Below, in pieces: positions 16,801 to 23,994 of a stretch of DNA of 27,379 nt. The stretch comes from a virus. The DNA is taken from positions 1 to 27,379 of IMG/VR virus record IMGVR_UViG_3300008221_000024; one strand, written 5' to 3'. Under the pieces are notes generated by a model. That model searched no databases, was not told the DNA's origin, and was given only the letters and a program-made list of their open reading frames with translations. Position 1 is the first letter of the stretch, and each line of letters begins with the position of its first letter. Both the position numbers and the translations under genes were made by a program.

Positions 16801-17466
16801 TATAGATTTTTGTAAATTTAATACTTGTGGGAGAGAATCTATCGCTCTATCATCTCTAAATCTAGGACCATCAAAATCGGAATCTGGGAATCCTTTTATT
16901 TTAAAATCTTCTGGTAAAAGTGAAAAACAACCAATATCACTAACATCCACATCCATAATAATAGTTTGGTCACCTACAGGCACCCCATATATCATAAAAT
17001 CACCAGACTCATTTGTTTTTACAGTATACCTATAATATTTCTCATATACGTATTTAACTTCTTGTTTGTTTAATACGTTATTTAGTGTTGGGAATGTTCC
17101 TACGTTTACGTGACAGTCAAATGTTTTTTCACTACTTAGTAAATTATACCTTTTACCATCCTCATCATTATCAAAAGGTTGTTTAAATGGGTATAAAAAT
17201 TTTATTACCTCATTTTCCTCATCTTTATCGTCTAGTGGTATGAATATTGAGACTTTCGCGTTTGGGATACCGAAACCACCATTCGCAACTACTCTCCCAA
17301 CAACAACACCAAAATCCGCACACATACGTGTATACACATCTTGTTGCGTTAATGAAAGACTAAGAATTTCTAACAAATCAAAGTCCTGATTTAATTTAAA
17401 TGTTACATTTTTATCTTTTGCCCCATTTGTGTTGATGTCCGTCCTTACCCTGAATGATTGACCCAT
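13846..17466 (-). CDS. Large putative baseplate protein with carboxypeptidase-regulatory-like domain and a hydrophobic core (1206 aa)
   Basis: A 1206-residue protein. Residues about 52-175 resemble a carboxypeptidase regulatory-like (beta-sandwich) domain: GRVVANGGFGIPNAKVSIFIP-like start, then YTVKTNESGDFMIYGVPVGD. Residues about 513-573 are almost wholly hydrophobic, with LSIILAVVLVIIYILCV at the centre, long enough for two to three membrane helices. They are followed by Cys-rich segments, including CNAKC, CEKCMC, CC-x-ET and VCCDD, and by a Pro/Gly/Ser linker near residues 650-690. Total cysteines are about 45. The gene stands directly after the gp25-like and gp6-like genes, where T4 has gene 7 (wedge protein, 1032 residues), so a wedge role is plausible by position. 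T4 gp7 is not known to have membrane segments, which makes this protein unusual. The start ATG 17466 follows a 116-base gap with hairpins. Confidence 0.85.
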   Translation of the reverse strand: MGQSFRVRTDINTNGAKDKNVTFKLNQDFDLLEILSLSLTQQDVYTRMCADFGVVVGRVVANGGFGIPNAKVSIFIPLDDKDEENEVIKFLYPFKQPFDNDEDGKRYNLLSSEKTFDCHVNVGTFPTLNNVLNKQEVKYVYEKYYRYTVKTNESGDFMIYGVPVGDQTIIMDVDVSDIGCFSLLPEDFKIKGFPDSDFDGPRFRDDRAIDSLPQVLNLQKSIDVRPFWGDEEFCRAAITRVDFDLSQTGFKLEPRAVFMGSTASDTDKDSVNNNCRPKANMGGLCSLISKPGIIDCVRYTPFFENDPLAYPEYTPGGWGAPLGGEVPILERYYLEDGGRVIDDSGSFLVHLPMNLDYMVTDEFGDMVLSDDPTLGVATRTRVRFRVRPEQATGGARQRRIGSHLVPNIREFYEHWSGDNNGDWPGIEASSYTFSTKYSDYHPWAQRNLIPAAEDVFYDMTFNRVYTYSQFHDHVKHSGRRQFVGIKEILPEMDQQCSTTAMFFPINSAVRSPNLMVFLWMFLIDFLGMFYQLIAYMVTILAAFLSIILAVVLVIIYILCVFWCFIYCMTISVWGTVIFRMTWILPPSAAPPAMCGSVNLNGFGCNAKCEFFGLRMGMVLFKLRQTKYPECEKCMCRTNVGNINIEDSMHFLTSNPVHRWPCPGDPPGDPSNPPGGSTSSSCVPQCPPGNSGTGDDFGGSFNHDCCEETDEVRVCCDDNYGFNSDGSMNAQSTNVLDGIAGGGCYVKIICFASGCIDENLDMTVLRQWTRREKIAVALCNGIMNYFWENNWVSGFLYQFQFKAKLEYNNTTESYATNSQWCKKLTYLHPTEHTFYYRSTPFQVSGINLVDGDFIGDTDGVYSPWWAFNGNGSSDEHARGDMDRHILFPTTIVDMGSRNQCMQQICLDPKFSEECSITDQIGSTTFQDITQLVSDMCNIKMAYPLASMSTFFPRPEYEIGGDMAQALMQNCMLGVYGYETNLGNTACECDYVTKQSIMGNPPQDGGGLAYPSPNFTAGTYVDNAVNVNQLGGDNTFNHTILWEPILFTGQTQTIMDGQNLIDCVTEELNNSSQHVPYYPWRMRPAAPNFGFGDTWNDWLGTKGKYRYAFGVPGPAMSILPAIDAVSAWDVHVPASAIPLVYDGNFQNNMGNPPFSIANDNYPLLRPGSSKEIVFSQPLFYYFGLRPGATSFNTFVRKYIDEELADTVI

Positions 17467-17487
17467 ATTTAATATTATTAATTACCC

Positions 17488-17541
17488 CATAAAATAATTT
17501 TATTATTTTTATGGTGGCTATAAAATAAATAGTTCCACCAT
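17488..17541. other. Two overlapping hairpins in the largest intergenic gap
   Basis: The gap 17467-17582 contains an inverted repeat ATGGTGG / CCACCAT (17511-17517 and 17535-17541) with an inner CTAT / ATAG stem, a 7-base loop and a 2-base bulge. A second, A/T-only hairpin (CATAAAATAA with TTATTTTTATG, 17488-17513) overlaps its edge by three bases, so both could not form fully at once. No clean U-tract follows the GC-containing stem on the transcribed strand, so it is not a classical terminator. It may act as an attenuator, an RNA processing site or a protection hairpin between the wedge genes. Confidence 0.4.
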
Positions 17542-17582
17542 TAAAACTAAAAGTACTTAATAATGGAATATAGTAAAGATTA

Positions 17583-19421
17583 TTAAAATACTGGTTTACT
17601 TGGTTTTTTGAATCTTACTGATATGTCTTTTTCTGGGAAACGGATTTGTAGTATCTCGTTAGGTTGAGCGTATATAGTGTCTTCTATTAGACCTATTTGT
17701 TTAGTTGTTGCGTTTATATATGGTTGGGTACTTATCGATTGGGAGTATTCTCCACCCACCTTATTAAACACGTATAGTCCTGTTATATTTAGTACCCCTG
17801 GTTGTCCCATTATAAAACCCCTTAATGTACCTAAAGTTAGGTCTTCACCTAATTCCATTTTATCCACAGAAAAATATTCACTAATTTTTGTTATTACATT
17901 TGTGACGATACTACCTTCATTCGCGGATTTTTCTAAAATTAAATCGACGCTTAATGATAAGTCTATAACTCTTGCAGCTCCCACCAATATGTAGTCATTT
18001 AACATCCTGTAGTTGGATAGGTAGTTGGATATGTTATTTTTAAGTGTTTCACTGACTAGGGATGTTAGTTTACCGTCTGGTGTGTAAGATAAAACGTTTA
18101 AGTTTACCTTATTTTCTATTTCAGTAACACCAACTTTAGCTGGTGCACCAAATGTAGCTGGCATTGTCCTTAATTTAGAAACATAATCGTTAATGGTTAC
18201 TCCTCTATTTTGTGCTGTAAAATTAAAAGCTATATAATTTCTTATCTCATCTGGTGACATCTGATTTGCCCCACCTATAGATGGTGTAGTATTCGTAATT
18301 GATAAACTATTTTTTACTGTTTGGTTTATTTGTTGGCTTGGTCCAGCTACAACAAAATCCACACTACCTACCGTATTTATAGCCCCAGCCCCTATGTTGG
18401 ATGATTTACCACCGCCAATCCTATATTGTATAAATAAAGTGGTATTCCCTTTAACAGAGTTACCTAAAGATATGTTATTTAAAAACTGTGACATATCTAA
18501 TTTAACACCTTTTGATGCGAATCCGTCTAATAAATCTTGTGAAGTTTGGTTACCACTACCAAAAGTTAAATGGAAAAATCCTTCAGGTGTAAACTCAGTA
18601 ATAAATCTTTGTGGTACTGTGATATACTTACCAACTTTTATCCCTGGAGTATCTGGTGGCATAGAAGGGTCTATAACAAAAACTTCATTTTGTGCTAAAG
18701 CTTCCACTTCACTCCATTTATTCACGGTTGGTGATAAGAATTCTGTGGTACTAGGTATTGTTTGATACCCAAGGCCGTCTTTTTGTATTACACTAGTTAC
18801 ACCTATAACATTTTTTTCTGGTAAAAAAAGTTTAAAGAATGGTTTGCTATCAGCATTATTAATTTCTTTTTTAAATACTTTAGTTATTCCATTCACCAAC
18901 ACTTCTTTTTTAATAATTGTATAATTTTGTATAATACCATTAGAATTATAGTTTGGTATTTTTGTCTGGTTTGGTATTCCTTCTGCACTATACTGGGATG
19001 AAAAGTCACAATCTTCTATTAACTCAAATACCTGACCAGCCCCCCTAAATTGTCCTCCGGCTCTTATCTTACCCAAATATTTAAAATCTTCTTTGTCACC
19101 TAGGACTGGTACTATGATTGATAAGTCACATACAGTAACAGAAGGCCTGTTACCTGGAATTTTTAACCCGTAAGTTTTAGCTATATTATATAAAGAACTT
19201 CTTTCTTGAGCGTACTGTAGGACTGTCTCTTGGAAGGTTCTATCTATTTGGAAATTAAGATTGTCTGCAACTGCCGCGTTTAGGTCTAAAAATACCGAAT
19301 ATATTGATGCGTCATTAGCATTTTTAATTAAATCTGGATAATAGGTATTTGTTAACCTTAGAAGTTCATTTCTAACTCCTAAAAAATCTCTTTCGGTATA
19401 TGATATTTTTTTCTCTGCCAT
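17583..19421 (-). CDS. 6: Baseplate wedge protein, gp6 / baseplate-J-like (612 aa)
   Basis: A 612-residue protein with the two ends expected of T4 gp6-like wedge proteins. The N-terminal part (residues about 5-85) has SYTERDFLGVRNELLRLT, then DNLNFQIDRTFQETVLQYAQERSS and NIAKTYGLKIPGNRPS-type sequence. The C-terminal half (about 390-600) matches baseplate_J order: SPDEIRNYIAFNFTAQNRGVT, then VSKLRTMPATFGAPAKVGVTE, then LNDYILVGAARVIDLSLSVDL and GEDLTLGTLRGFIMGQPGV. gp6 dimers form the ring of the baseplate wedge that drives sheath contraction. T4 gp6 has 660 residues, so the length fits. Its ATG at 19421 is one base past the gp25-like stop, matching the conserved 25-6 gene order. Confidence 0.92.
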   Translation of the reverse strand: MAEKKISYTERDFLGVRNELLRLTNTYYPDLIKNANDASIYSVFLDLNAAVADNLNFQIDRTFQETVLQYAQERSSLYNIAKTYGLKIPGNRPSVTVCDLSIIVPVLGDKEDFKYLGKIRAGGQFRGAGQVFELIEDCDFSSQYSAEGIPNQTKIPNYNSNGIIQNYTIIKKEVLVNGITKVFKKEINNADSKPFFKLFLPEKNVIGVTSVIQKDGLGYQTIPSTTEFLSPTVNKWSEVEALAQNEVFVIDPSMPPDTPGIKVGKYITVPQRFITEFTPEGFFHLTFGSGNQTSQDLLDGFASKGVKLDMSQFLNNISLGNSVKGNTTLFIQYRIGGGKSSNIGAGAINTVGSVDFVVAGPSQQINQTVKNSLSITNTTPSIGGANQMSPDEIRNYIAFNFTAQNRGVTINDYVSKLRTMPATFGAPAKVGVTEIENKVNLNVLSYTPDGKLTSLVSETLKNNISNYLSNYRMLNDYILVGAARVIDLSLSVDLILEKSANEGSIVTNVITKISEYFSVDKMELGEDLTLGTLRGFIMGQPGVLNITGLYVFNKVGGEYSQSISTQPYINATTKQIGLIEDTIYAQPNEILQIRFPEKDISVRFKKPSKPVF

Positions 19422-19422
19422 A

Positions 19423-19890
19423 TTATAAGTCTATTATAACAAAATCTTTACTCTCCAACACACCATCACCAGCGGTATAGTCAATTCTTACTCTCATAGA
19501 GTAGTTTCTTTGGGACTCCCCAATAAAACTCATATTACCATCATCCATAGTTAAATCAATTTCTTGTTCATTATTTTTTTCCTCAGCTTTTAATTCTTCT
19601 ACTGTTTTTACGTCAACACTATTTATTACTAAACTAGGTAGGTATTTACTTACCGCTTCACGTATTTCTCGTTCAATAGATATCTTAGTAGTCGTATCCA
19701 TCTGTTCGAATATATAACCAGCCAAATTCGTACCAAAATCAGGTAAAAAGTATCTAGTACCCTTACGTGTAAGAATTAAATGAACAAGGTTAGACCTTAT
19801 CTCACTATCAGTATCAGTATTTAGTCCTAGAAAAAAACCTTCGGAACTATCTACAAATGGGAATGTTATACCGTATCTTTGGGTTGGCAT
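19423..19890 (-). CDS. 25: Baseplate wedge protein, gp25-like (155 aa)
   Basis: A 155-residue protein of the GPW/gp25 family. After an N-terminal segment come a helix IRSNLVHLILTRKGT and the hallmark RYFLPDFGTNLAGYIFEQ (residues 46-63), equivalent to the conserved R-x-x-P-x-F-G motif. A long helix TKISIEREIREAVSKYLPS then leads into a strand region. A short acidic insert (residues about 98-125, KAEEKNNEQEIDLTMDDGN) is not typical of T4 gp25 (132 residues) and accounts for the greater length. In contractile tails gp25 links wedge to sheath and helps start sheath polymerisation. The start ATG 19890 is preceded by the AT-rich element at 19899-19910. This is the first structural gene after the replication block, so a late promoter is expected near here. 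Confidence 0.92.
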   Translation of the reverse strand: MPTQRYGITFPFVDSSEGFFLGLNTDTDSEIRSNLVHLILTRKGTRYFLPDFGTNLAGYIFEQMDTTTKISIEREIREAVSKYLPSLVINSVDVKTVEELKAEEKNNEQEIDLTMDDGNMSFIGESQRNYSMRVRIDYTAGDGVLESKDFVIIDL

Positions 19891-19898
19891 TTCTTTTT

Positions 19899-19910
19899 TA
19901 TAATAAATAC
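19899..19910 (-). promoter_or_regulatory. AT-rich upstream element GTATTTATTATA before the gp25-like gene
   Basis: On the minus strand GTATTTATTATA lies 8 bases before the ATG of the gp25-like gene, in the 62-base gap that separates the replication block from the structural block. The core is identical to the element before the 73-residue gene. It is a candidate late promoter or initiation signal; no transcription evidence is available. Confidence 0.35.
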
Positions 19911-19952
19911 TTCATATATTACTTTATGGTTTGTTTTGATTTTGAAATTATA

Positions 19953-20159
19953 TTATCTTAGTTGTTGGTTCCTTTTTATATGTTTGGGTTGGTATGGGCA
20001 GTGCCTACATTTATTCCCACAACACCAACCTCTTTTTTTGTGATAGTCCTCTGTCATCACCACACCACCATTTTCCAAATAAAAATCTTCTGGTGGTAGT
20101 TTGGGTTTAACAATTTCTTTATAATGTAATTTGCTAATCCAATCATCTTCTCTTTTCAT
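19953..20159 (-). CDS. DUF5522-like small Cys-rich protein
   Basis: A small protein whose C-terminal half, YLENGGVVMTEDYHKKRG followed by WCCGNKCRHCP, fits my recollection of the DUF5522 family: a T-x-x-Y-H-x-x-R-G stretch, then CC-x3-C-x-H-C-P, probably metal-binding. These proteins are common in Bacteroidetes and have no established function. The start is uncertain. The frame can begin at GTG 20186 (77 residues), but I prefer ATG 20159 (68 residues, MKREDDWISKL) because AAGG and an A-rich run precede it. It lies between the ribonucleotide reductase and the gp25-like gene. A cellular origin by capture from the host is likely. Family identity is moderately sure; role is unknown. Confidence 0.75.
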   Translation of the reverse strand: MKREDDWISKLHYKEIVKPKLPPEDFYLENGGVVMTEDYHKKRGWCCGNKCRHCPYQPKHIKRNQQLR

Positions 20160-20218
20160 TTTTAGATACCTTATTACCGTTACCACAATTAGGGTGGTAT
20201 AATATTTATTTACTAGAT

Positions 20219-22129
20219 TTATGCGTCATCTAACTCGTTTATTTTTTTTTCCTCAATACTTTTTAAATCAACATCAATCTCACACACACCACCTGCACAT
20301 GCTAGTTCCCCTGAAAGGTTGGTGTTATCGTCTAATTCCACAACTTTAGATAGATTAACCTCAGATAACGAACCCATCATTTCGTTATATTTTTCTTCGG
20401 TAATATCTTCAAACGGGGCTTGGATATAAGTCCCACCATTGTAAGGTAATACTGATAATCCGTTATAATGTTTTCTGTTTTCCCACATCCATTCACCAGC
20501 TGCATCCCATTCGTGGTCTCTTAAAGAAATTGTTGCTGATACATTATGTGAGTTTGAGCCCTTTCTATGTCCGGATTTAACCCATTCCATAGCTACCTTC
20601 TTTACTCGTTCTAGTAGTTGGAATGGTGATTCAGTTCTCATTATGGAACCTTCTGGAGCTTTTTGTGGTATACTAATTACTGCTGTATCATGAGGTCTAA
20701 AGTACTCATCTTCTACTAGTTCAGGGTGGTTGTCTGCTAAATATTGGTATATTGATTCATTCTTACCAACTCGAATTCTTCTGATGTAATAATCGTTATG
20801 CCATGCATGAATTCCTGATGAAGTACCTAATGTCAATGATGTAGTACCTGCTGGTTTAACTGTCGTACATCTTGCTGATTGATTTATTCCGACTAACTTA
20901 GATACTCTTGTATTTTCTCTCTTAACTAGACTTGCTGACTTTGACATATCATAATCCAATACTTTACCAGAACCTATCCCAGTCATTGAGACCCCTATAA
21001 GGGCATCTTTTTCTGTAGTTTCTTGCCAAATTTCTCTAAGGTAGTGGAAGTTTGTGTATCCTGCTTGTAGTGTTCCAATAAATGCTGCAGCTTTAACTCT
21101 TTCGTTTAAGTCGTCTTGTGATTCTATGTTCGAGACATTTACTTCACATAGATTACAAAACTGATTGGGTCTTAGTGCGATTTCACAACACGGGTTAGTC
21201 CCCCAATCTTTATCGTTATTAAGGTAAATTCCAGGTTCACCAGCTCCAGATAATTCAACACGTTTCCATAAGCCCATAAAGAAATCTTTTGTAATTTTAT
21301 GTCTCATTAAACACGCTGAATTGTTAGCTCTACCTCTTTGTGGATTTAATTCCCACCAATTACCAGATTTACAACCAATCATTTGTTCGTCATCTGCAGA
21401 AAATAAACTAATAAGTGCCGCCCTACGAATACCACCAGCCAGTACAGCGTCTGCTATATAACATATAATATCATGTACTTCAAGTGTGGTTAATTGTTCA
21501 CCATTTTCTTTTTGCTCTAATATACCGTAAATTTTAACTAGGCATTCTTTCAACGGTTGTGGCCCTGGAGCTTTTCCTCCTGAAGTTACTAACCTAGCTC
21601 CTTTTGCTCTAATGTCCGAAAAATCAAACTCAACACTTGAACCACCTCCGTTCATATACGATTTCATAAGAACTTTGATAGCGTCTGCCCAACCTTCGAT
21701 TGAGTCACCAATTAAAAACCTTTTTTTCCTTTTTTGGTATGGTTTTTGGATTACTGGTAATTTTTCTACATGGTGTTTTTGAACTGAGTATCCAACTCCT
21801 GTCCCACCCAATAGTAAAAACATGGTTTCACTAAAAGAATCTACAGAATCTATAGGTAGGTACGCACAGTTGTAAATTCTATTTGGTGATATCTCAATTG
21901 GTTTTCCCCCGAACTGCATTGACCTCATAGATGGTAAAATCTTTTTATCGTAGACAAATTCATATTTTTCATTTATTTCATCCTTTAATTGTGGATATTT
22001 TTTAATGTGCATATTTTTGTTACGTGTGACCAATTCTCCCCATGTTTCTCTTCTGTTTAGTTCTGGTACGTATTTTGCGTATTTCATATACACAGTAATA
22101 TCCGAAAGGATTCTGTTTGATACTTCCAT
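20219..22129 (-). CDS. nrdJ: Adenosylcobalamin-dependent (class II) ribonucleotide reductase (636 aa)
   Basis: It reduces ribonucleotides to deoxyribonucleotides for phage DNA synthesis, generating the thiyl radical with vitamin B12. The sequence resembles the monomeric Lactobacillus-type enzyme. Cys88 (in RIYNCAYLP) and Cys325 (in NQFCNL) form the expected redox pair. N312, C314 and E316 in TNPCCEIAL are the catalytic residues, with the same 11-residue spacing between C314 and C325. Near the C-terminus CAGGVC provides the C-x4-C pair that is re-reduced by thioredoxin. KPAGTTSLTLGTSSG is the conserved phosphate-binding loop. At 636 residues it is about 100 shorter than the Lactobacillus enzyme (739), as is common in phages. 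No separate activator or small subunit is needed and none is present. It starts 13 bases after the helicase stop. Activity would depend on cobalamin from the host. Confidence 0.93.
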   Translation of the reverse strand: MEVSNRILSDITVYMKYAKYVPELNRRETWGELVTRNKNMHIKKYPQLKDEINEKYEFVYDKKILPSMRSMQFGGKPIEISPNRIYNCAYLPIDSVDSFSETMFLLLGGTGVGYSVQKHHVEKLPVIQKPYQKRKKRFLIGDSIEGWADAIKVLMKSYMNGGGSSVEFDFSDIRAKGARLVTSGGKAPGPQPLKECLVKIYGILEQKENGEQLTTLEVHDIICYIADAVLAGGIRRAALISLFSADDEQMIGCKSGNWWELNPQRGRANNSACLMRHKITKDFFMGLWKRVELSGAGEPGIYLNNDKDWGTNPCCEIALRPNQFCNLCEVNVSNIESQDDLNERVKAAAFIGTLQAGYTNFHYLREIWQETTEKDALIGVSMTGIGSGKVLDYDMSKSASLVKRENTRVSKLVGINQSARCTTVKPAGTTSLTLGTSSGIHAWHNDYYIRRIRVGKNESIYQYLADNHPELVEDEYFRPHDTAVISIPQKAPEGSIMRTESPFQLLERVKKVAMEWVKSGHRKGSNSHNVSATISLRDHEWDAAGEWMWENRKHYNGLSVLPYNGGTYIQAPFEDITEEKYNEMMGSLSEVNLSKVVELDDNTNLSGELACAGGVCEIDVDLKSIEEKKINELDDA

Positions 22130-22142
22130 ATTTTAATTTTTA

Positions 22143-23522
22143 TTAATTACTTTTATTTATTACTTGTTGTCTTCTCTCTAGTGCTTGAGTGACTCTTTGT
22201 CTATTTCTTTGTGTTTTGTCTTCCTCGAAACCTAGGAATGTAGATGTGGTATCTGTATTAATTTCTAAAGTACCGTTATCAAATTTACAATTTTCAAATA
22301 TAATACCATCCCTACCTAGCCTAGATTTTACAACAGCTATGGTAGCTAGACCCAATTCTTTTTGTTGTAAAGTTTTAGCTACAGATATTATAACGTGTCC
22401 AACTTGGGCTTTTTTAATTGACCCACCCATCATGTCAGTGGTTACAACTTCAGAACTGATAGACGTTCTATTTCCTTGTGTAGCTGTCCACCCAACTATA
22501 TCTAATTCGTGACACATACCTTCAAATTTTCTCATTACAGAACCTTCACCCTTCCATTCATCGTTAAAAGACCTATCTGGTATTATACAATCTATATAAT
22601 CTATTAAAACCATATCAATTTTTACACCTTCTGAAATAATTTTTCTTACTTGGTTCTTAATCTGTAACATACTCATTTCGTCAGATGGTAATTTTTTTAG
22701 TATTAGTCTACCTCCAGATTTTTTCATTTCATCAGCTTTTTCTAAAACTGTTTCTTTGTGGTTACTTAGTTCATCATTAACTATCCCGGTCCAACATGTA
22801 AAATGTTTTCTCTGTATAATTTTGGGATTGTCTTCAAAGAATATCTGAAGTACGTTATATCCCATATTAAAAGCTGTATTAGCGAATCTTGTTAACATAG
22901 TTGTTTTACCAACCCCTGTTGGAGCTAGTATAACACCAATCTCTCCTTTTGCTAATCCACCATTTAGAATATTATCCAGACCGTCAATTCCTGTTGGTAC
23001 TGGGTGTCTGTAGTCTTCTTCTAGTAGTTTTTCTAATTCAGTAAATATTTCAAAACTACCCATGTCCCCATCACCAATTTTAATTGCGTCTCTAATATAT
23101 TCCTCACATTTATCATAATTCTCAAAATCACCTTTTTCCATTATACTTTCGACTTTACGTATAGCTTTCTTCAATTCCATTTGTTTACAGAATTTAATTG
23201 ATTTTTCCTTAATGAATAGATGGTCCTCAAAAGAAGCTTCTTTAACATCTTTCAATACATCAAATATGTTTTTTCTAGCCATTTCAGAACTAATTTCAAT
23301 CCTGGTTAGTTGGTCTAGAGCATCTAATGATGGTGACGTTTGATATTTCTCATAATATTCTTTGATTAACTGCATGATTAATTTAAAGTATTGATTATCG
23401 AAATACTTTGGTAATATAGCATCAATTATCGATTGGAAGAAGGTACGGTCTGTGACTAATAAATTAATTAGTTTTAGTTGGAACGAGTGACCTAGGTACC
23501 CGAAATTTTTATTTTCGCTCAT
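22143..23522 (-). CDS. 41: Replicative DNA helicase, DnaB/gp41-like (459 aa)
   Basis: A 459-residue helicase of the DnaB/T4 gp41 family that unwinds DNA ahead of the fork on the lagging strand. An N-terminal helical domain (residues about 1-150) precedes a RecA-like core. The core has PTGIDGLDNILNGGLAKGE, the Walker A loop APTGVGKTT (K206), a catalytic glutamate E230 (QIFFED), Walker B IDMVLIDYID (D308), and the sensor-like TQGNR at 348-352. A C-terminal Arg/Gln-rich tail of about 25 residues ends the protein. The start is ATG 23522, with the sequence GTACTTATTATT upstream. The neighbours are an unknown 147-residue gene before it and the reductase after it. No primase or helicase loader is recognised in the window; they may lie elsewhere. 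Confidence 0.93.
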   Translation of the reverse strand: MSENKNFGYLGHSFQLKLINLLVTDRTFFQSIIDAILPKYFDNQYFKLIMQLIKEYYEKYQTSPSLDALDQLTRIEISSEMARKNIFDVLKDVKEASFEDHLFIKEKSIKFCKQMELKKAIRKVESIMEKGDFENYDKCEEYIRDAIKIGDGDMGSFEIFTELEKLLEEDYRHPVPTGIDGLDNILNGGLAKGEIGVILAPTGVGKTTMLTRFANTAFNMGYNVLQIFFEDNPKIIQRKHFTCWTGIVNDELSNHKETVLEKADEMKKSGGRLILKKLPSDEMSMLQIKNQVRKIISEGVKIDMVLIDYIDCIIPDRSFNDEWKGEGSVMRKFEGMCHELDIVGWTATQGNRTSISSEVVTTDMMGGSIKKAQVGHVIISVAKTLQQKELGLATIAVVKSRLGRDGIIFENCKFDNGTLEINTDTTSTFLGFEEDKTQRNRQRVTQALERRQQVINKSN

Positions 23523-23549
23523 ATATGAATTTGTTTAATAATAAGTACC

Positions 23550-23993
23550 TTAGTAATTGGTGATTAGATTATAATCTTGGTAGTGGGTCACAACTTTTTT
23601 ATCTGATAACGTTTTTGTTAATTCACGTATAATAGAAGATATTTGTGGTCTTATGTCTACAGTGAACCTAACTTTTGGTGGGTATACGTGGGCTGGTGTC
23701 ATTGTATCGTAAATTACCTTATTCCCTTTTTTAATTGTTAATGTAAAATACACCTCACCTTCAGCCTCCTCCACGCTAGTAGCTATATGGTTTGGTTCCA
23801 ATAAAAATAAAGTTTTACGTTTTAACCCATTTACTATCCCATCTAAAATTTCACTGACTGTCCAGTGTAAATCTAAAGAGTTACACGCTCTATTATTAAA
23901 ATTCCTAACCGAAAAGAATCTTTGACATACTATATTATCACCTAATTTTAATACTACTTCACACTTTTGTTGGTTCTCCATTTTTTGTTTCAT
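23550..23993 (-). CDS. Hypothetical protein between nuclease and helicase genes (147 aa)
   Basis: A 147-residue protein starting MKQKMENQQKCEVVLKLGDN. It looks like a compact alpha/beta domain: a strand pair CEVVLKLGDNIVCQRFFSVR, a helix TVSEILDGIVNGLKRK, strands EGEVYFTLTIKKGNKVIYD and VRFTVDI, then a helix SSIIRELTKTLSDKK. I do not recognise the family. The start is ATG 23993, one base after the nuclease stop; Met5 is an alternative start. Its place among replication genes suggests a replication or recombination accessory factor. T4 carries small accessory genes (59, 33, dsbA) near its rnh and 32 genes, but there is no evident sequence link to any of them. Confidence 0.78.
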   Translation of the reverse strand: MKQKMENQQKCEVVLKLGDNIVCQRFFSVRNFNNRACNSLDLHWTVSEILDGIVNGLKRKTLFLLEPNHIATSVEEAEGEVYFTLTIKKGNKVIYDTMTPAHVYPPKVRFTVDIRPQISSIIRELTKTLSDKKVVTHYQDYNLITNY

Positions 23994-23994
23994 T

